Origin: Oscheius tipulae
Taxonomy: Eukaryota; Nematoda; Chromadorea; Rhabditida; Rhabditidae
Assembly (NCBI GenBank): GCA_037178975.1
Contig: JASJZH010000006.1
Coordinates: 5,642,001 to 5,706,000, forward strand
DNA length: 64,000 nt
Reading direction: 5' to 3'
A program made the position numbers and the translations under genes. The notes beneath the pieces were generated by a model. It made no database searches. It was given only the letters and a program-made list of their open reading frames with translations, and was not told the DNA's origin. This document shows positions 9,504-23,947 of the stretch, in pieces (position 1 is the stretch's first letter; every line of letters starts with the position of its first letter).

Positions 9504-12500
9504 TTAAACAAGAATTTGGCGGGTTTTATCCCAGCCAACAACAATATCCGATTTAGGGTCAGGATAGGAAGGGCTCCAGGTGGTAGAGCCACAATTGGAT
9601 AGGCAGGAAGCCACGGCGGCAAAGTATTGTTTAGTTAGTTTTGAAAACTCTTCCGTATTTGAGGTGTTGAAAACCGGGAAAGTGATCTCGGCCAATCTTT
9701 CTTGAGTTGTTGGTACTTCCACTCGAACTTTCCATGTGCCAGAGATTTGAAAAAGTGGGTTGATGGTAGTGAGATCCAATGTCGAAAACTGGGTTCCGTA
9801 GATGGAGTTGTACGGATGTAATGTCTACAATCTGATAAGAAGAATATTAAAAGCGTTTTACCTGAGTGGCCACCAGCTCGTTTCGGCTGTTCAACCATTG
9901 AAGAACTGTAGTTGGACTTGTGTTTGGCTTGAGAACAGTAGTGATCATTCCAGGAACGAGAGTATACCGTAGAGCAATTGTAGCCACTCCGTTCTAAATC
10001 TCGTCTAATTAGATCTCTTCTCAATACTGACAATATCAATGTAGCTCGTAGGACTTCGAAAGATCTCCTCTTTGTGATCAATGTTTACTCCAAACTGAGC
10101 AACATTCAGCTTGTAGCCATCGTTAATGGCAGGTGTGTATAGCACCGCTCTCATCATTCTCTTAGCGAAAAGCTGCATTCGTCCAGCAGAAGTCTAAACA
10201 ATTGAAACTTGATTCAATCAAATAGCTAACTTGTAGAGACAAAACAAACTGATGATTAGCCGAAGAGTTCGCTTTATAGAGATCAATCCGATGCAACGAT
10301 ATCAGCTCAACGGATGGCTGCACAATTGACAAGAGGGCTTCGGCTAGCATATGGTTGGGAAGTGCTGAAACATTCTTTTCGAACAACAACGTTTGTAAAA
10401 ACCATAGCCATCGATATCAGCCTTGAAGAAGTTTACGAATGTAGAATTGAAAGACGGATGATTCTTCTGTATAATCTCCGGAGTGTAGCGATACGCTTGA
10501 GCTTCAGCAGCTGCTATGGCATCAATGTCTATTAGACTTTCAAACTTTCTCGCTATGTACTGAGCTTTGCCAATGATATTCTGGATTAAAGTTTTAAACA
10601 GTCAAGAGAAATCATACACTGAGGGCAAACTTCGAAGCCGTATGCATCTTCCAGACGAGAGGAGAGCATCCGCACCAATCCACAACTTTCTTCAAGCTTG
10701 CACACCGACATCCCTGTGCACGATTCCAGTTTGTTATTCTCAGATGACTTGTCAGGATGGTGTCGCAGTATTTCGAGTTGAAAGCGAGCTGAACAACATC
10801 AAATGTATTTTTCAATAATTCTTACCGTATGGAAGAAGCTCTCCACGGGAAGAATAATCGAAGAAAACAGTTTCCGCATCTTAGCCGGTAATTCTTCATC
10901 CGACACTGAGTAGAGGGCAAAGTCTCTGTGAAGAACAAGCCAATCAGACCCTCCATCCAGACGTAGTTGCTTTGGGAACTCGTTTCTCTTCGCTATTCTC
11001 CACATCCGTTCCTCACATTCCATGAACACGTACTCGAATCCCTGCTTTTGTATGAATCGAGCAGCATTGTATCCGTGGCTGGCCAGGTACGTCTTTCCTT
11101 TGTTACTAAACCTCCTCTGATACTTTTTACAAACTGAGACACATACGTTGCCAATTGCGCTTCCAGTTCTCTCAAGGACAATACTGGAAAATCGCTTTCC
11201 GACAGGTTGATAAGGTAATCCCAAGCAGAAAAATCGGGCATCGCGACAGATCTCCTAATCGCATCTGCAATTACGTGGAACTGTTTATATTCCTGCAGCT
11301 ATTTACCTTGAACCATCGAGAGTAAAGAGGCACCTCCCCAGATTGTGCTGTGGCCATCGGGAGTGACGTAGACGTTCGGCAGTAAGCCAGCCACCGCTTT
11401 CATTTCTGTAAGCAACGATAAAAATGAGGAAAGGAATAGACGACAACCTGTTAGCATGTACAGTTGTCGTTGGTCAACGTGAATGTAGTACAGATGGTTA
11501 GGAGAGTAGATGGCTTTCAGCAGTCGTTTAACCTAACATGCAAAACATAATCTGGGAAACATCTCGATTCTTACCTGTCTGTCGTTCCTTCCATTCAATT
11601 GTAAAAGAAACAGTATTTTCACAGTTGGCTTATCTGCTGGCAAATCATTCATGTTGACGTACTTCGCTGGCGAATTCTTGGTTGTGCCCAAAGCTTTGCT
11701 AATTACGATTCAATAAACGTCATACTCTTCAATCCCGTTCGGTAGATGTCGACGGCATTATAGCCTCCACAAAATGACGTCCTATTCCCTGGACACTTGT
11801 ATTCCTTGCAGCGACTTTCTGAAACACCAGCTGCTCCGACATCATTTCCGCAAAAACATTCCCGTCCGAATTCGAGGCCTAAACGTGGAGGACTAAACTA
11901 AACGAAATTGAACAAACCAAAGAACAGAAAGCCGGCTCGGTAACAATACGCCTGACATTTTTCGGCTGAGTTGTCCTCCTTGAACGTGTAGTTGAAACCG
12001 GTCAAGGTGCGGTTGCTCGAGTCATCCACAAAACATCCAACTGGAGCGTTTACAATTGTTATATCTGAACAGTTAAATAAATAGAAGAACGTGTGCAACT
12101 CACCATGGTTTTCGCAAGAACTTACAGGGAACCGGTCATGGAAAACATTGTTTTTCAACTTACAGGCGGCTTCTGTTAACTAAAAATCACGCCATCAGAT
12201 ACAAAAAGAACAATTACTTGAAGCTTGCAGCTCTCTGTTTTGACCCTCCTCAAGGCTTCGATAGCTAGCGGGTCTTCAATTTCGCACGAATACAGATCAA
12301 CTTTTGCTGGAATTGGTACCTGAAAAAGATCTGTCGAAAGGAAACCTGTCAAAACTCACTTCAATTTCCTGAAGAGCATGCTTGAAACTGTTGTTAGGAA
12401 TATAGTAGTAGATCAGCATGAGGTTGACAAAGAAGAATAGAACGGTGCCGAGAACATAATACAATGTCCGGCCCAGTGGACCTACGGGCATTACTATCCA

Positions 12501-12527
12501 GCACCTGTAATCAATCGTTCCTGCCAT
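9504..12527 (-). CDS. sqv-6: Protein xylosyltransferase (SQV-6/XYLT type)
   Basis: This Golgi type II membrane enzyme moves xylose from UDP-xylose to serines of proteoglycan core proteins, the first step of heparan and chondroitin chain building. The order of parts is: short cytoplasmic tail, membrane anchor (LGTVLFFFVNLMLIYYY), a cysteine-rich WSC domain (CQAYCYRAGFLFFG, ECFCGNDVG, FCGGYNAVDIY), then a GT14/branch-type domain (KILFLLQLNGRNDRQ, HLYYIHVDQRQ, WGGASLL, DYLINLSESDFP, GGSDWLVLH) and a C-terminal Xylo_C-like domain ending DIVVGWDKTRQILV. Presence of the WSC domain and this architecture match C. elegans SQV-6. The start at 12527 is the first ATG, just before the membrane anchor. About fifteen introns of 40-50 bases interrupt it. 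It lies head-to-head with the BMP gene (577 bases apart). Confidence 0.92.
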
Positions 12528-13104
12528 GACGTTTTAGAATAAGCTGAAAGCGGCAAGCCTAGAGTTTACGGAAGCACATCTGGATTAGTACACGACGGCG
12601 TGAGCGCGACACGATTTATTTCGAGGACACAAAGAGCTGATTCACTTCGTATTATAAACACATCGCCACCGAGCTGATGGATCATAGTGCAAACATTTTA
12701 CTGAGGCTTTTGAAATGTAAATATAGAGAACTCACTGTAATTTTGACCTGTTTTGGGAGAGACCTGTATAAAAGCGACGAGGACATTGTAAGTCTTAGGT
12801 AGACGCGCTACTGCGTACCTGACCTCGACATATGTTGTATTAAACACATTTCAACGCGAATCAATGCTAAGCTTTCGTGGTCCAATATTTTTCACCTTTT
12901 TATCACTCAAATTGTTTAATTTCCTTGTGAATTCTAGAGACTGCACTGAAATTCGGTCCTTCCGCATCAAACTTTGAGCCTCTTCCCAACTCATAAATTC
13001 TCTAGTCGTAACTCCCCTGGAAAGCGACACCCCCAAAATGCAATCCGACCCCTTTTGCCCTTATTTGTGTTCATTTATTCGATTTCGTCTGCTTTCAGGG
13101 AGCG
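12528..13104. other. Shared upstream region with a small minus-strand ORF
   Basis: This is the divergent promoter interval between sqv-6 and the BMP-type gene. It contains a 47-codon minus-strand ORF (12851-12994) starting MSWEEAQSLMRKDR, preceded by a CTTTCCAG acceptor-like site; I do not recognise it. A TTTCAG lies at 13093-13098, seven bases before the BMP ATG, and could be a trans-splice acceptor. Confidence 0.45.
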
Positions 13105-14679
13105 ATGAAAGCATTCCCTCTCATTCTATTTTTACCGTCAGCATTATCGGTACTAGATGTGGATCAGGCTAGAAAAGAAGGTGCGGCCCTGTATTTAGAA
13201 GAGAATAGGGATACCACATCGGCTTCTGCAGTTGAAAGGTAAATAAACCTATTATCTTCAATTGAAATCTTATTAGAGAGATCGCTGAAGGCCTTGGAAA
13301 TCAACTACTGGACATTTTAGACCTAGACGATCTTCCTAGACCGAGACGAAGTCGGAGAGACGAGAAAATGACAGCATTTATGTCTTCGTTTTACGAAAAA
13401 ATGAACGAGGAAGAGAAAAAGTGGGTTTCTGTGTAACTTTCGCATAGAGTATAGAAATTCAGGCCGACTTGCTCCGGGGGAACGTGTGAACTGCACGAAT
13501 GGGTAGAAGCAGACGGGATCGTCTCTTTATCTCCAGGTAATGAAACAAATAACTAATATTGACGTCTGTTTGTCCAGAAAAGGTAGAAGCGCTTTCCGAC
13601 GGCGATACCTACAAAATAAGATTCCCCAGCAAAAGTATCATTAGCTCCGAGAGTCCGAAAACTATCGTCGTCGGTCAGCTACAGATCTTCATTCATGGAC
13701 ATCAAAACACGATCAAGATTTGGGCCAGTCAATCACAGTAAGTGTTATAATATTTAATTTACGCGTGTATTGCAGAGGTTTTGAACGAGCACAGGTTGTT
13801 ATCATGAACAAGGAAGAGAACCACATGAAGATGAACGTTACGAATATGCTGACTCCCTGGTTTAAGCAACAAGCTGATACTACCCTGTTTCTACGAATTG
13901 ATAATGGTATGTTCTTGCTCAGTTTCTCATTCTTTTTCTTAGGAGGCGACTCTACCAGTCTTATAACGATGGACGTCTTTGTGATGGTTGCGTTCAAGGA
14001 AGCCTCAAGATCCGGCCCCAAGAAATCCCGACCAAAGCGAAACAGTGTTATTCAAGAACCGTCAACTCCGCCGAACTCTGTTCCTCGAAGACCACGAAGA
14101 CTCGATTTGACCCTTGCCACAAACACCAGTAAGTTTTTAACTGCCGCCTTCCCACTATCATTAAGTGATGCTCTCGGGAGTAGTTTGTTTATTTTTGAGC
14201 TTTCTATCGTTAAGCTCATTACATAGCAAATTTCTACAGATCCACTGGATGGCTGTAGGAAACAAGGACTGTACGTCAGTTTTGCCGATCTGGGCTGGAA
14301 AGAATGGCTGATTGCTCCAGAAGGTTATGCTGCCTACTTTTGCGGAGGTGCATGTGACTTCCCTCTACACAACCGAATGAATGCAACAAATCATGCTATT
14401 GTGCAGACCTTGGTGAGTCAATTCGTTTCATTATCAGAGAGTCTGTTTAAAGAGGGTGTTTTAAACCTCTTACTGCTCGTAGCGGCCCTGATAATGTCTG
14501 TACAGCTTTAAAAACACCTAGGTTTTCAGGCCCACCTGGTGGATCCGACAAGGGCTCAAAAATCCAAATGCGCGCCGGTCCAGCTGTCTCCGATGAAAAT
14601 CTTGTTTGTGGATAACAACCAAAATGTGGTTATGCGACGGTTTCGGGACATGGTCGTTCAAGAATGTGGATGTCACTGA
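13105..14679 (+). CDS. tig-2: TGF-beta superfamily ligand, BMP 60A/BMP5-8 class
   Basis: This is a secreted BMP-type ligand. A signal peptide ([16 protein letters not shown]) leads into a propeptide with N-terminal acidic stretches, then two basic cleavage sites, SRPKR near 14025-14039 and PRRPRR near 14080-14097. The mature cystine-knot domain reads [47 protein letters not shown] and ends VVQECGCH. The blocks match the 60A/BMP5-8 subgroup. Counting cysteines against BMP7, the fourth (which links the two chains) is replaced: the sequence is QKSKCAP, not KPCCAP, with the single Cys codon at 14569-14571. I assign tig-2 rather than dbl-1 because the neighbour is prx-6, which I recall lies beside tig-2 in C. 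elegans. The start follows a TTTCAG seven bases upstream. Confidence 0.87.
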
Positions 14680-14935
14680 GTCCAAATTTGTACACACAAT
14701 GATTCTAGTCATAATTTAGTTTCCCATTTTTGTTAGTCGTTTCTTGTTTATAGCATAATTGTGCCCTATCTCTCCCAGCTGTCAAAAGTTCTTACTTCCG
14801 GTGCTCGTACTGTTTTAGCTCAAAATCTCATGACCAAATGAACTCTTTATTATGAACAGAAAATGTAACAATTGTTCGGACAAAATACCATACATGGCAG
14901 TTTCATTAAAGCAAAGAATGAGCTTGTTGTTTGAG

Positions 14936-16114
14936 TTATTTCATTTCATCCAGTGTTTTCTCTCTTCTCCATGGAGTGGGCACCACAATCATCAGAACGG
15001 TAAGACAGTAACAGATCATGGCAACCATGGAAAAGTTGTAAATTAGGTCTAGTCGAGTAGTACAGTTCAACGACCAATAGCAGCCATAAAACCTGCAACA
15101 TTTAACTAAAATTCGTAAATTAAATCAAACTCATATATTCCTATCCTACCAAGGGTTACAGTTTAAGATATAAGTATGAGGGTCTAGAAAACCAAACATA
15201 GAAACCATCTACTTACGTTCCTTTGTTGGCTGCTGACATGATGTATTCTGTATGACCAATGATTGCTTGAATCTAGGACGCACTTGTTTTGGAAACTTTG
15301 TCAAAGCTTACATTACACGCAATGAACGAAACACATCCAATAACCCGATGGTAAGGCATAAAGGCTGCTTTCACGCTCACACTCATGAGGGGGTTCAAAA
15401 AGTTCAATGCTCCGAAGGAGAACTGAAACCGAAACAGATGGACTTCGATTTTTGCCATACCTGAACAAGATAGACCGACATCACAGCCAGACCGATCCAG
15501 CTGTGAACGCTAGTGAAATGAGGTGCCGGATTATCGTCGGTACCAGTATTGTTCTTTTGAATAATGACACAGGCCAGGGCTGTTGCAAAGAAGCCAATTG
15601 CTAGCATGTGAAACACGACGTGGATGAACTTTGACAAAATTTTGAGCTCATGTCGGTAGAGTCGGTAGGATATGAGAGCTGAAACCCATTGTTATAGTCT
15701 GTTAATCGATTTTGTTTTCATAAAAGCGGCCCTACTGCCCCATTGCAGGTAATGCAGGTACAAGGGTTCTTGCGTTATCAGAAGGAACACATTCATTTCC
15801 GTCTCACATTGATTTTTCCCAAGTTCACTCACCTTCTCCTTGAAAGAATACTAGCCCAGTTATCATGAAAAATCCGTGAAAGTTTTTCAAGTCATTCGGA
15901 TTCGTTGTCCCAGCATCAAACTTTTTTGTAGGCCAAACTATTCCAAGACCGTTGGTGTTGAATACATAACCTGGATCATGTTATTAAAAAGTCGATTATT
16001 CTACTCACCTGTAAGAATGACCATAGAAAAGCCGAAAATTTGAGATAGAGCTACACAGACCTCGAAAGCTGCTGGTCGTTTCAAAAATAAAGCGGCTTGT
16101 GAGATTGTGCTCAT
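14936..16114 (-). CDS. Cytochrome b561 family ferric reductase
   Basis: This is a di-haem membrane protein that moves electrons from ascorbate across a membrane, reducing ferric iron or monodehydroascorbate. Five or six hydrophobic helices are seen, with the histidines expected for haem: NFHGFFMITG, FIHVVFHMLAIGFF, FTSVHSWIGLAVM and PYHRVIGCVSF, followed by IGHTEYIMSAANKG and a final helix before the tail TPWRREKTLDEMK. The start at 16114 (MSTISQAALFLKRP) precedes the first membrane helix (VCVALSQIFGFSMVILTG). Exons are about 15832-15968, 15462-15680, 15310-15425 and a last one ending 14936. It is convergent with the BMP gene (257 bases) and divergent from prx-6. Confidence 0.88.
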
Positions 16115-16898
16115 TTCTAAAGGATTGTTTTCACTAGGTATATGTGATTGAGAAGACACTTCATAAAATAGGTAGGAAGTGGAATAGCATGTTTTCAAAG
16201 AACACTCATAATAGAAACGCCTTGTGGACACAACGGTATGAGTCACATCTAGTCAAATACAGAAATACAAGGATTCCGATGAAATCTTGATGATCTCCAG
16301 GACTTTTGTTTGGCAGTTTTAACAGGCCTAGCCAAAATAGGATAAGCGCTGATCTTGCAGGTGTGTAAAACCAAGTTTGTTTTTCAGCTTTTAGATGTTT
16401 AGTAGTTCCCAGGAATCAAAAAGATTAAAAAGTAAGCAACCAGTAGCAAATTGCTCTTTTATCTCTATATCTTGACAACGTTTTCTCAGTGCAAATAGTG
16501 GGAGAATCTCTAGATCAAGTAAAACAAAAACTGTAGGATATCTACGTAGAAAGAACTTGGCAAAAAAAGTTGCTATGCAACTTTAAAAATAATGCGATGA
16601 GGCAAAGCCGTTATGACAACCTAAATGATGGTTTGTAGGTATTAAAAAAATAATAAAATAGTGAGCATGCTTGTTAGGAGTAGAGTAAGAGTAGGTGTGG
16701 TAGGCCGAGAACCGAAAGACACGCGTTATCTGCAAGAGCGTTTGACGATAGCAGACCTTGTTTGGTTTGGCCTTTCCCTCAAAATCCTCTACTTTTATCA
16801 AATTCCTAGCATTGCAGGATGATGTATAGAAGTACTTTTCGGTATCTATTGCGAATCCTCCTCAGCAAAGTCGATCTGAAATTGTTGCAAAAGTTGAT
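16115..16898. other. Divergent intergenic region (b561 / prx-6)
   Basis: An AT-rich interval between two divergent genes. It presumably holds both promoters. ORFs here (16583-16801 minus; 16819-17004 plus) show no motif and the latter overlaps the prx-6 start in another frame. Confidence 0.5.
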
Positions 16899-19576
<2,678 letters not shown>

Positions 19577-19663
19577 ACAAATATTACTGAATAAATTTGG
19601 AAGACATTTTGATAAATGACATTTGACCAGTAATGAAGAAAGAATAGATACATTCGTCGCACT

Positions 19664-22487
19664 TCAATCACGGAATCCTAACAATCGTTCTGATTCGGAC
19701 AAAAGCACAGATGCTTGTCTGGATCTGTTGTTCTTGTGGCTAGAACAATCCGCCTCCGAAGACCCTTTTCTCGCTTTGGACGTTCTTCGAGTCTCGGCCT
19801 CCTCCTCTTCTGCGTAATAGTCACAACCTGAGTTGACCTGAATAGAGGTTTCTTGTTTCAAAGCATATTGGCCAACTTCGATAAATTTTGACGCAACAGT
19901 GTCTTCTGTTTGAAGAAGGGCGTTTATGCGCACCGTCAGCTGTCCAAATGATGGTCGCTGATTGGCAAAATGATGCCAGCTCTCGCGCATAATGTCGTAA
20001 CTGAAATTAGTCGAACACAAGAATAAGTGAGTCTTACAGTGGTGGACTACAGCATTCTGGCTTCTGCAAACGATAACCTTTCTCTAGGACACCTTGAATA
20101 GCTGTAGAGGCTAGGTTATGATACGGAATGCCTCCGACAGTGATGATTTCCCAAATAACTATTCCAAAGGACCATCTAAAACGAAGGAACGTATTGTTAA
20201 AAAGATTGCCTACACATCACTTTTCCGGGTAGCAGCTTCACCTTTCAGCACTTCCAACGATGTCCACTTGATCATGTCCTCGTCTCTAGCGAACCTGTAA
20301 AGGATATGTTGAGAAACCCCTAGAAAACTACCTGACACCGCCGGATTCTTTTGTTGTTGAACCAAAGTCCGTGATTTTAATCGAGTGATCAAGTGTTACA
20401 AGGATATGGCTTGCACATAAACTGCCGTGAACAACGGCTTGGGAGCTGAGGTAGACCTAAGATGTTTTGCGATCCAGTCTTGGATAATGAAATCTACCAT
20501 TCCAGCGCATATTTGGCTACAGAGTCTCAGCAAATCCTGCAAGGAGAGGACCATGTCCAAGTCAACATCATTGAGATTGACCAAAGACCCGTTGAGATCT
20601 ATCCCTCTCAGTTGCAACTAAAACTTTTGTTTACTTTAAGGATCAGCAACAAACCTCGGCAATATACTTCCTCCTTTTGCTCAAATACTGACGTAATGAG
20701 CCATTTGCACAATACTCAATAGCCATAAACATACTGTCTTCGAGATGGACAACACCTAAGAGAAGTTTGCCGAAATATATCAAAAATCTCCATACCGAGC
20801 AAACTACAGATGCGAGGGTTCCTTCCAACAAGTTTTGTCCCTTCGATTTCATCGAACAAAGCTTTTCTGGCTGTTTTATCTCCGTAGCAGCAGGTCTTGG
20901 CCACAACTCTTCGGTGGTCGTCCAGTACAACTGGGCCATTGGCGGGAGAATGGAAGTCCGGAGCTATTTGGGCTGAAAAGTATCAAAGTTTCTAAGAATA
21001 TGGCATAATACCGAGATACACTGTTCCGTACCGCCCGCTACCAAGTTTTTGATCATAGTGTACTTTAAGATGGTGCTCGTCTATCTCCCACTCATCTCTG
21101 AAGTGATTTTGATTTTTGGTCGCGAATCGAGCTTACGTGTACATGATCTTGGTACTTATTTTGAAACGACCCGTGACGCATTTGTAAATACAAATAGTGA
21201 GAGCGAACATAAATACGATGGAGGCAAGGAGCGTGTACCCGACGATAGATTTAACCATAGGTGATTGAAACGACGGAATTCGTAATATTGCAGGCGGTTC
21301 TAAGCATATGTTAACTGCTACACTGGTAGCAACAAACCAAGAACGAAATGAGCAGCTATTCTTCCATCGCTACTGACAAGAGGAGGCAGTTCATATCGCC
21401 TGTCTAAAACTACACAAACCTGAAAAGGTATGCTTTAGACAATGTTTTGGCCTACTTGGGCTCCGTAGCGTTTTTCTTCCAGTTCTGGTATGTGGAAATT
21501 ATAGCTACTATCAAAAGAACAGTTCCTCAGTGGAATACAGAATCGTTTCCGCTTTGATTTTCGGATATTGATGACACAACTGGTCTCGATTGACCGATGC
21601 CACGGCTCTTCACAAACACCTGACAATTTCGGTTAATACTAAGATTTTGCCGACTTACCGTAGTAGACGAGGACATATTTTCCTTGCTTAAACTGCAACA
21701 ATTGATCTTCCACAATTGAGACATTCACAGTAGCTGACTGATGTCCATCAAGACTCTTTAGTATCTTGTTTGGAAAGGATTGAGTCAGATTACAAATTGG
21801 GTGATGGTCTACTAAATTCCTTGGGTTGACCGGTATAAACTGATTTACGTTTGATAGCTTCTGTACAAGCTGCATCTTGTATCTTCTCACATGCAAAAGT
21901 GATGTTCAAGCTGACAGGGTTCGCAAGAGAAATCAATTGCTTACATCCAGAATGATAAACGGAGTAAACCTGAAAGTTCATTTTGAAGCCTTTATTGGTA
22001 TTTATACTTTTATTTCGTAGGTTGACCTCAAGTTCATGTTGATCTCCTCAAAAATAAGAGTCGCAACTAATGAAACTCCGTCATCTCGAATTACTTGATC
22101 CATGCCCTGAAAGAGATCAGTTGGGCTTTTAACAGACTTTATACTTTTAGAAGTGGTGGCTCCCTAGTGCTGACAACCACATCATGTTGAAAAGGAATCC
22201 AGTCAATGGTAATGGAGGATTCATTCTTCAACATATCGAAATCTTGCAAGATTTCTTGAGGTAGTCCTAAACTTATGATTACCCGTTTAAACCAAAAGTT
22301 TACCTGATATTTGCAACTCCAAATTAACTTCTATTGACGCATTCGTTGCTTTGGGAGAGATCCTTTTCATTTTTCGATACAGAGAGAGTTTGGCCGTCGG
22401 CTCACATGCCGACGCCGACGTACAAGGACAAATGAACTGGGGAGCCGGCTGTACCGCTGCCGGTACCAGCAGAAAGAGCAGGATCAT
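19664..22487 (-). CDS. Receptor tyrosine kinase-like protein with altered catalytic loop
   Basis: This is a single-pass receptor. It has a signal peptide (MILLFLLVPAAVQPAPQF), a roughly 400-residue ectodomain with scattered cysteines and N-glycosylation sites but no domain I recognise, a membrane span (VGYTLLASIVFMFALTICIY) and an intracellular kinase domain. The kinase has the glycine loop LGSGRYGTVYLG, the lysine (RRVVAKTC), TDFGSTTKES and KWTSLEVL, WSFGIVIWEIIT and the C-lobe end SFGQLTVRINALLQ. The catalytic loop, however, reads VVHGSLCASHILV at about 20395-20435: the HRD aspartate is Ser, and the RN pair is SH. A short intron (about 20463-20505) must be removed to see this. By family knowledge such a loop should make it a pseudokinase. 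I cannot name the orthologue. The start at 22487 is the ATG that begins the signal peptide. Confidence 0.75.
20361..20435 (-). other. Degenerate kinase catalytic loop and DFG motif
   Basis: Codons at 20421-20429 (minus) give HGS where active kinases have HRD. The DFG codons at 20361-20369 are intact. The metal-binding Asn of the loop is replaced (SHILV instead of RNVLV). Confidence 0.7.
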
Positions 22488-23269
22488 GTTGTCATTGACA
22501 GCTGGAAAAGAAACAAACTTCGGGAACAAAATGTGAATGAGACAAACGGCTGCCTCTATTTCAGCTGAGACAACAGAAATCGTGCGCGTGTACCTCGCGT
22601 AGTCATCAAAATCAAACAAAAATAACAAATGAGACAAGGAACTAGTAGGCTTCCCTTCCAGGAGATGCAGGGACCGAGGAACGACTCAGACCGGGTAAAT
22701 CTGGGAGGAAATAGGAGACCGTGAGAAAAGACCGCAGCCAATGGTCTCGTTTCCTGAAGTGCTAATTTGAGGGAGGCGAGGGTGGTAGGAGTATAGCTAG
22801 TGTAACATGCAACCAAAGTAGCCCTGCAGAAGGAAAGACGACACTATACTATTTTTTGCAAACAAAAGTTTGTCGGAAGGTAACGAATATGGGAAAACAT
22901 ACTCTTCACATATACACCTTCATTTTCAGATGCGAAACTGATTCGTCATATATAGTTGACACTTGAATCCGACTTTTGTTTTCTCCACATTACCAACAAA
23001 GTGGTTCCATCTATTTTCAGAAGCAAATCTATGACCTTTCTCTAAAAACATCTATTTTCGCTTTAACGACACGCCTGTACTACGGTGGTTTGCGTAACGG
23101 CGTTCCTATTTGTATGCGAAGAAGTATCTGTTTTGGCCCGCTAAAACAATGATCGCTTCTAATCTTATTTGATTTTTGGGAGCATATCCGTGTTTCCAAA
23201 CTTTGGCTTCAGTTTCTCTGCCTTCCAATCTGCTTCTCACGATATGTTGGAACATATGACACGTTTCAG
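22488..23269. other. Divergent intergenic region (receptor / NAA20)
   Basis: This is an upstream region for two divergent genes. A minus-strand ORF at 22556-22816 lacks any motif. TTTCAG immediately before 23270 is the acceptor for the NAA20 mRNA. Confidence 0.5.
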
Positions 23270-23947
23270 ATGACGACCTTTCGTGCTTTCGAGCCTGTTG
23301 ACATGCTGAAGTTCAACAACGTCAACTTGGACTCGTTGACCGAAACTGTAAGTCTTCTTACCTAGTTTGCAAATATGGATCTTCCAGTACGGCTTCAATT
23401 TTTATCTCTACTATCTGATCAACTGGCCCGAGTATTACGAAGTCTGTGAGCATCCCAATGGTGAAATTATGGGTTATGGTTTGTATATTTTCGATTTCTT
23501 TTGATGTTTCTATTCAGTAATGGGTAAAGCCGAGGGAAAGGAAGATCAGTGGCACGGTCATGTCACTGCATTGTCGGTTTCGCCTGCTTATAGGAGACTC
23601 GGCCTGGGAGCTCACATGATGAACTATCTGGAAGACATTTCTGAGCAGTAATTAATTTCTTAGTTTTGTTCTTTTGAACACATTTTTCAGGAAGAAGGGC
23701 AATTTTGTTGATCTGTTTGTCCGTATCTCCAACAAGGTGGCCATCGATATGTACAAACGACTGGGCTACGTTGTTTATCGCGAAATTATCGATTACTACT
23801 CTGGCCCGGAAGACGAAAATGCCTATGGTATTTTCAATACTTTGTTGAAACCGATATAGTCTAGATATGCGGAAGGCCTTGTCGCGAGACGTCGACAAGA
23901 AGAGCATCATCCCTTTGCCACATCCCGTCTCGGCCCACGATGTCTGA
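23270..23947 (+). CDS. natb-1: N-alpha-acetyltransferase 20, NatB catalytic subunit
   Basis: NAA20 acetylates the N-terminal Met of proteins starting Met-Asp, Met-Glu, Met-Asn or Met-Gln, cotranslationally with its partner NAA25. The whole family length is present, about 175 residues: MTTFRAFEPVDMLKFNNVN, NFYLYYLINWPEYYEV, GHVTALSVSPAYRRLGLG (acetyl-CoA binding RRxGxG/A), FVDLFVRISNKVAIDMYK and the conserved end KKSIIPLPHPVSAHDV. The ATG at 23270 is directly behind TTTCAG, so the message is probably trans-spliced with almost no 5' UTR. Four introns of about 40 bases. Downstream of the TGA the same frame stays open for 63 codons. Confidence 0.95.

Noticed and set aside
22556-22816. Minus ORF in front of the receptor kinase gene
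   Set aside because: It overlaps the promoter interval, has no motif and is not joined by splice sites to the signal-peptide exon.
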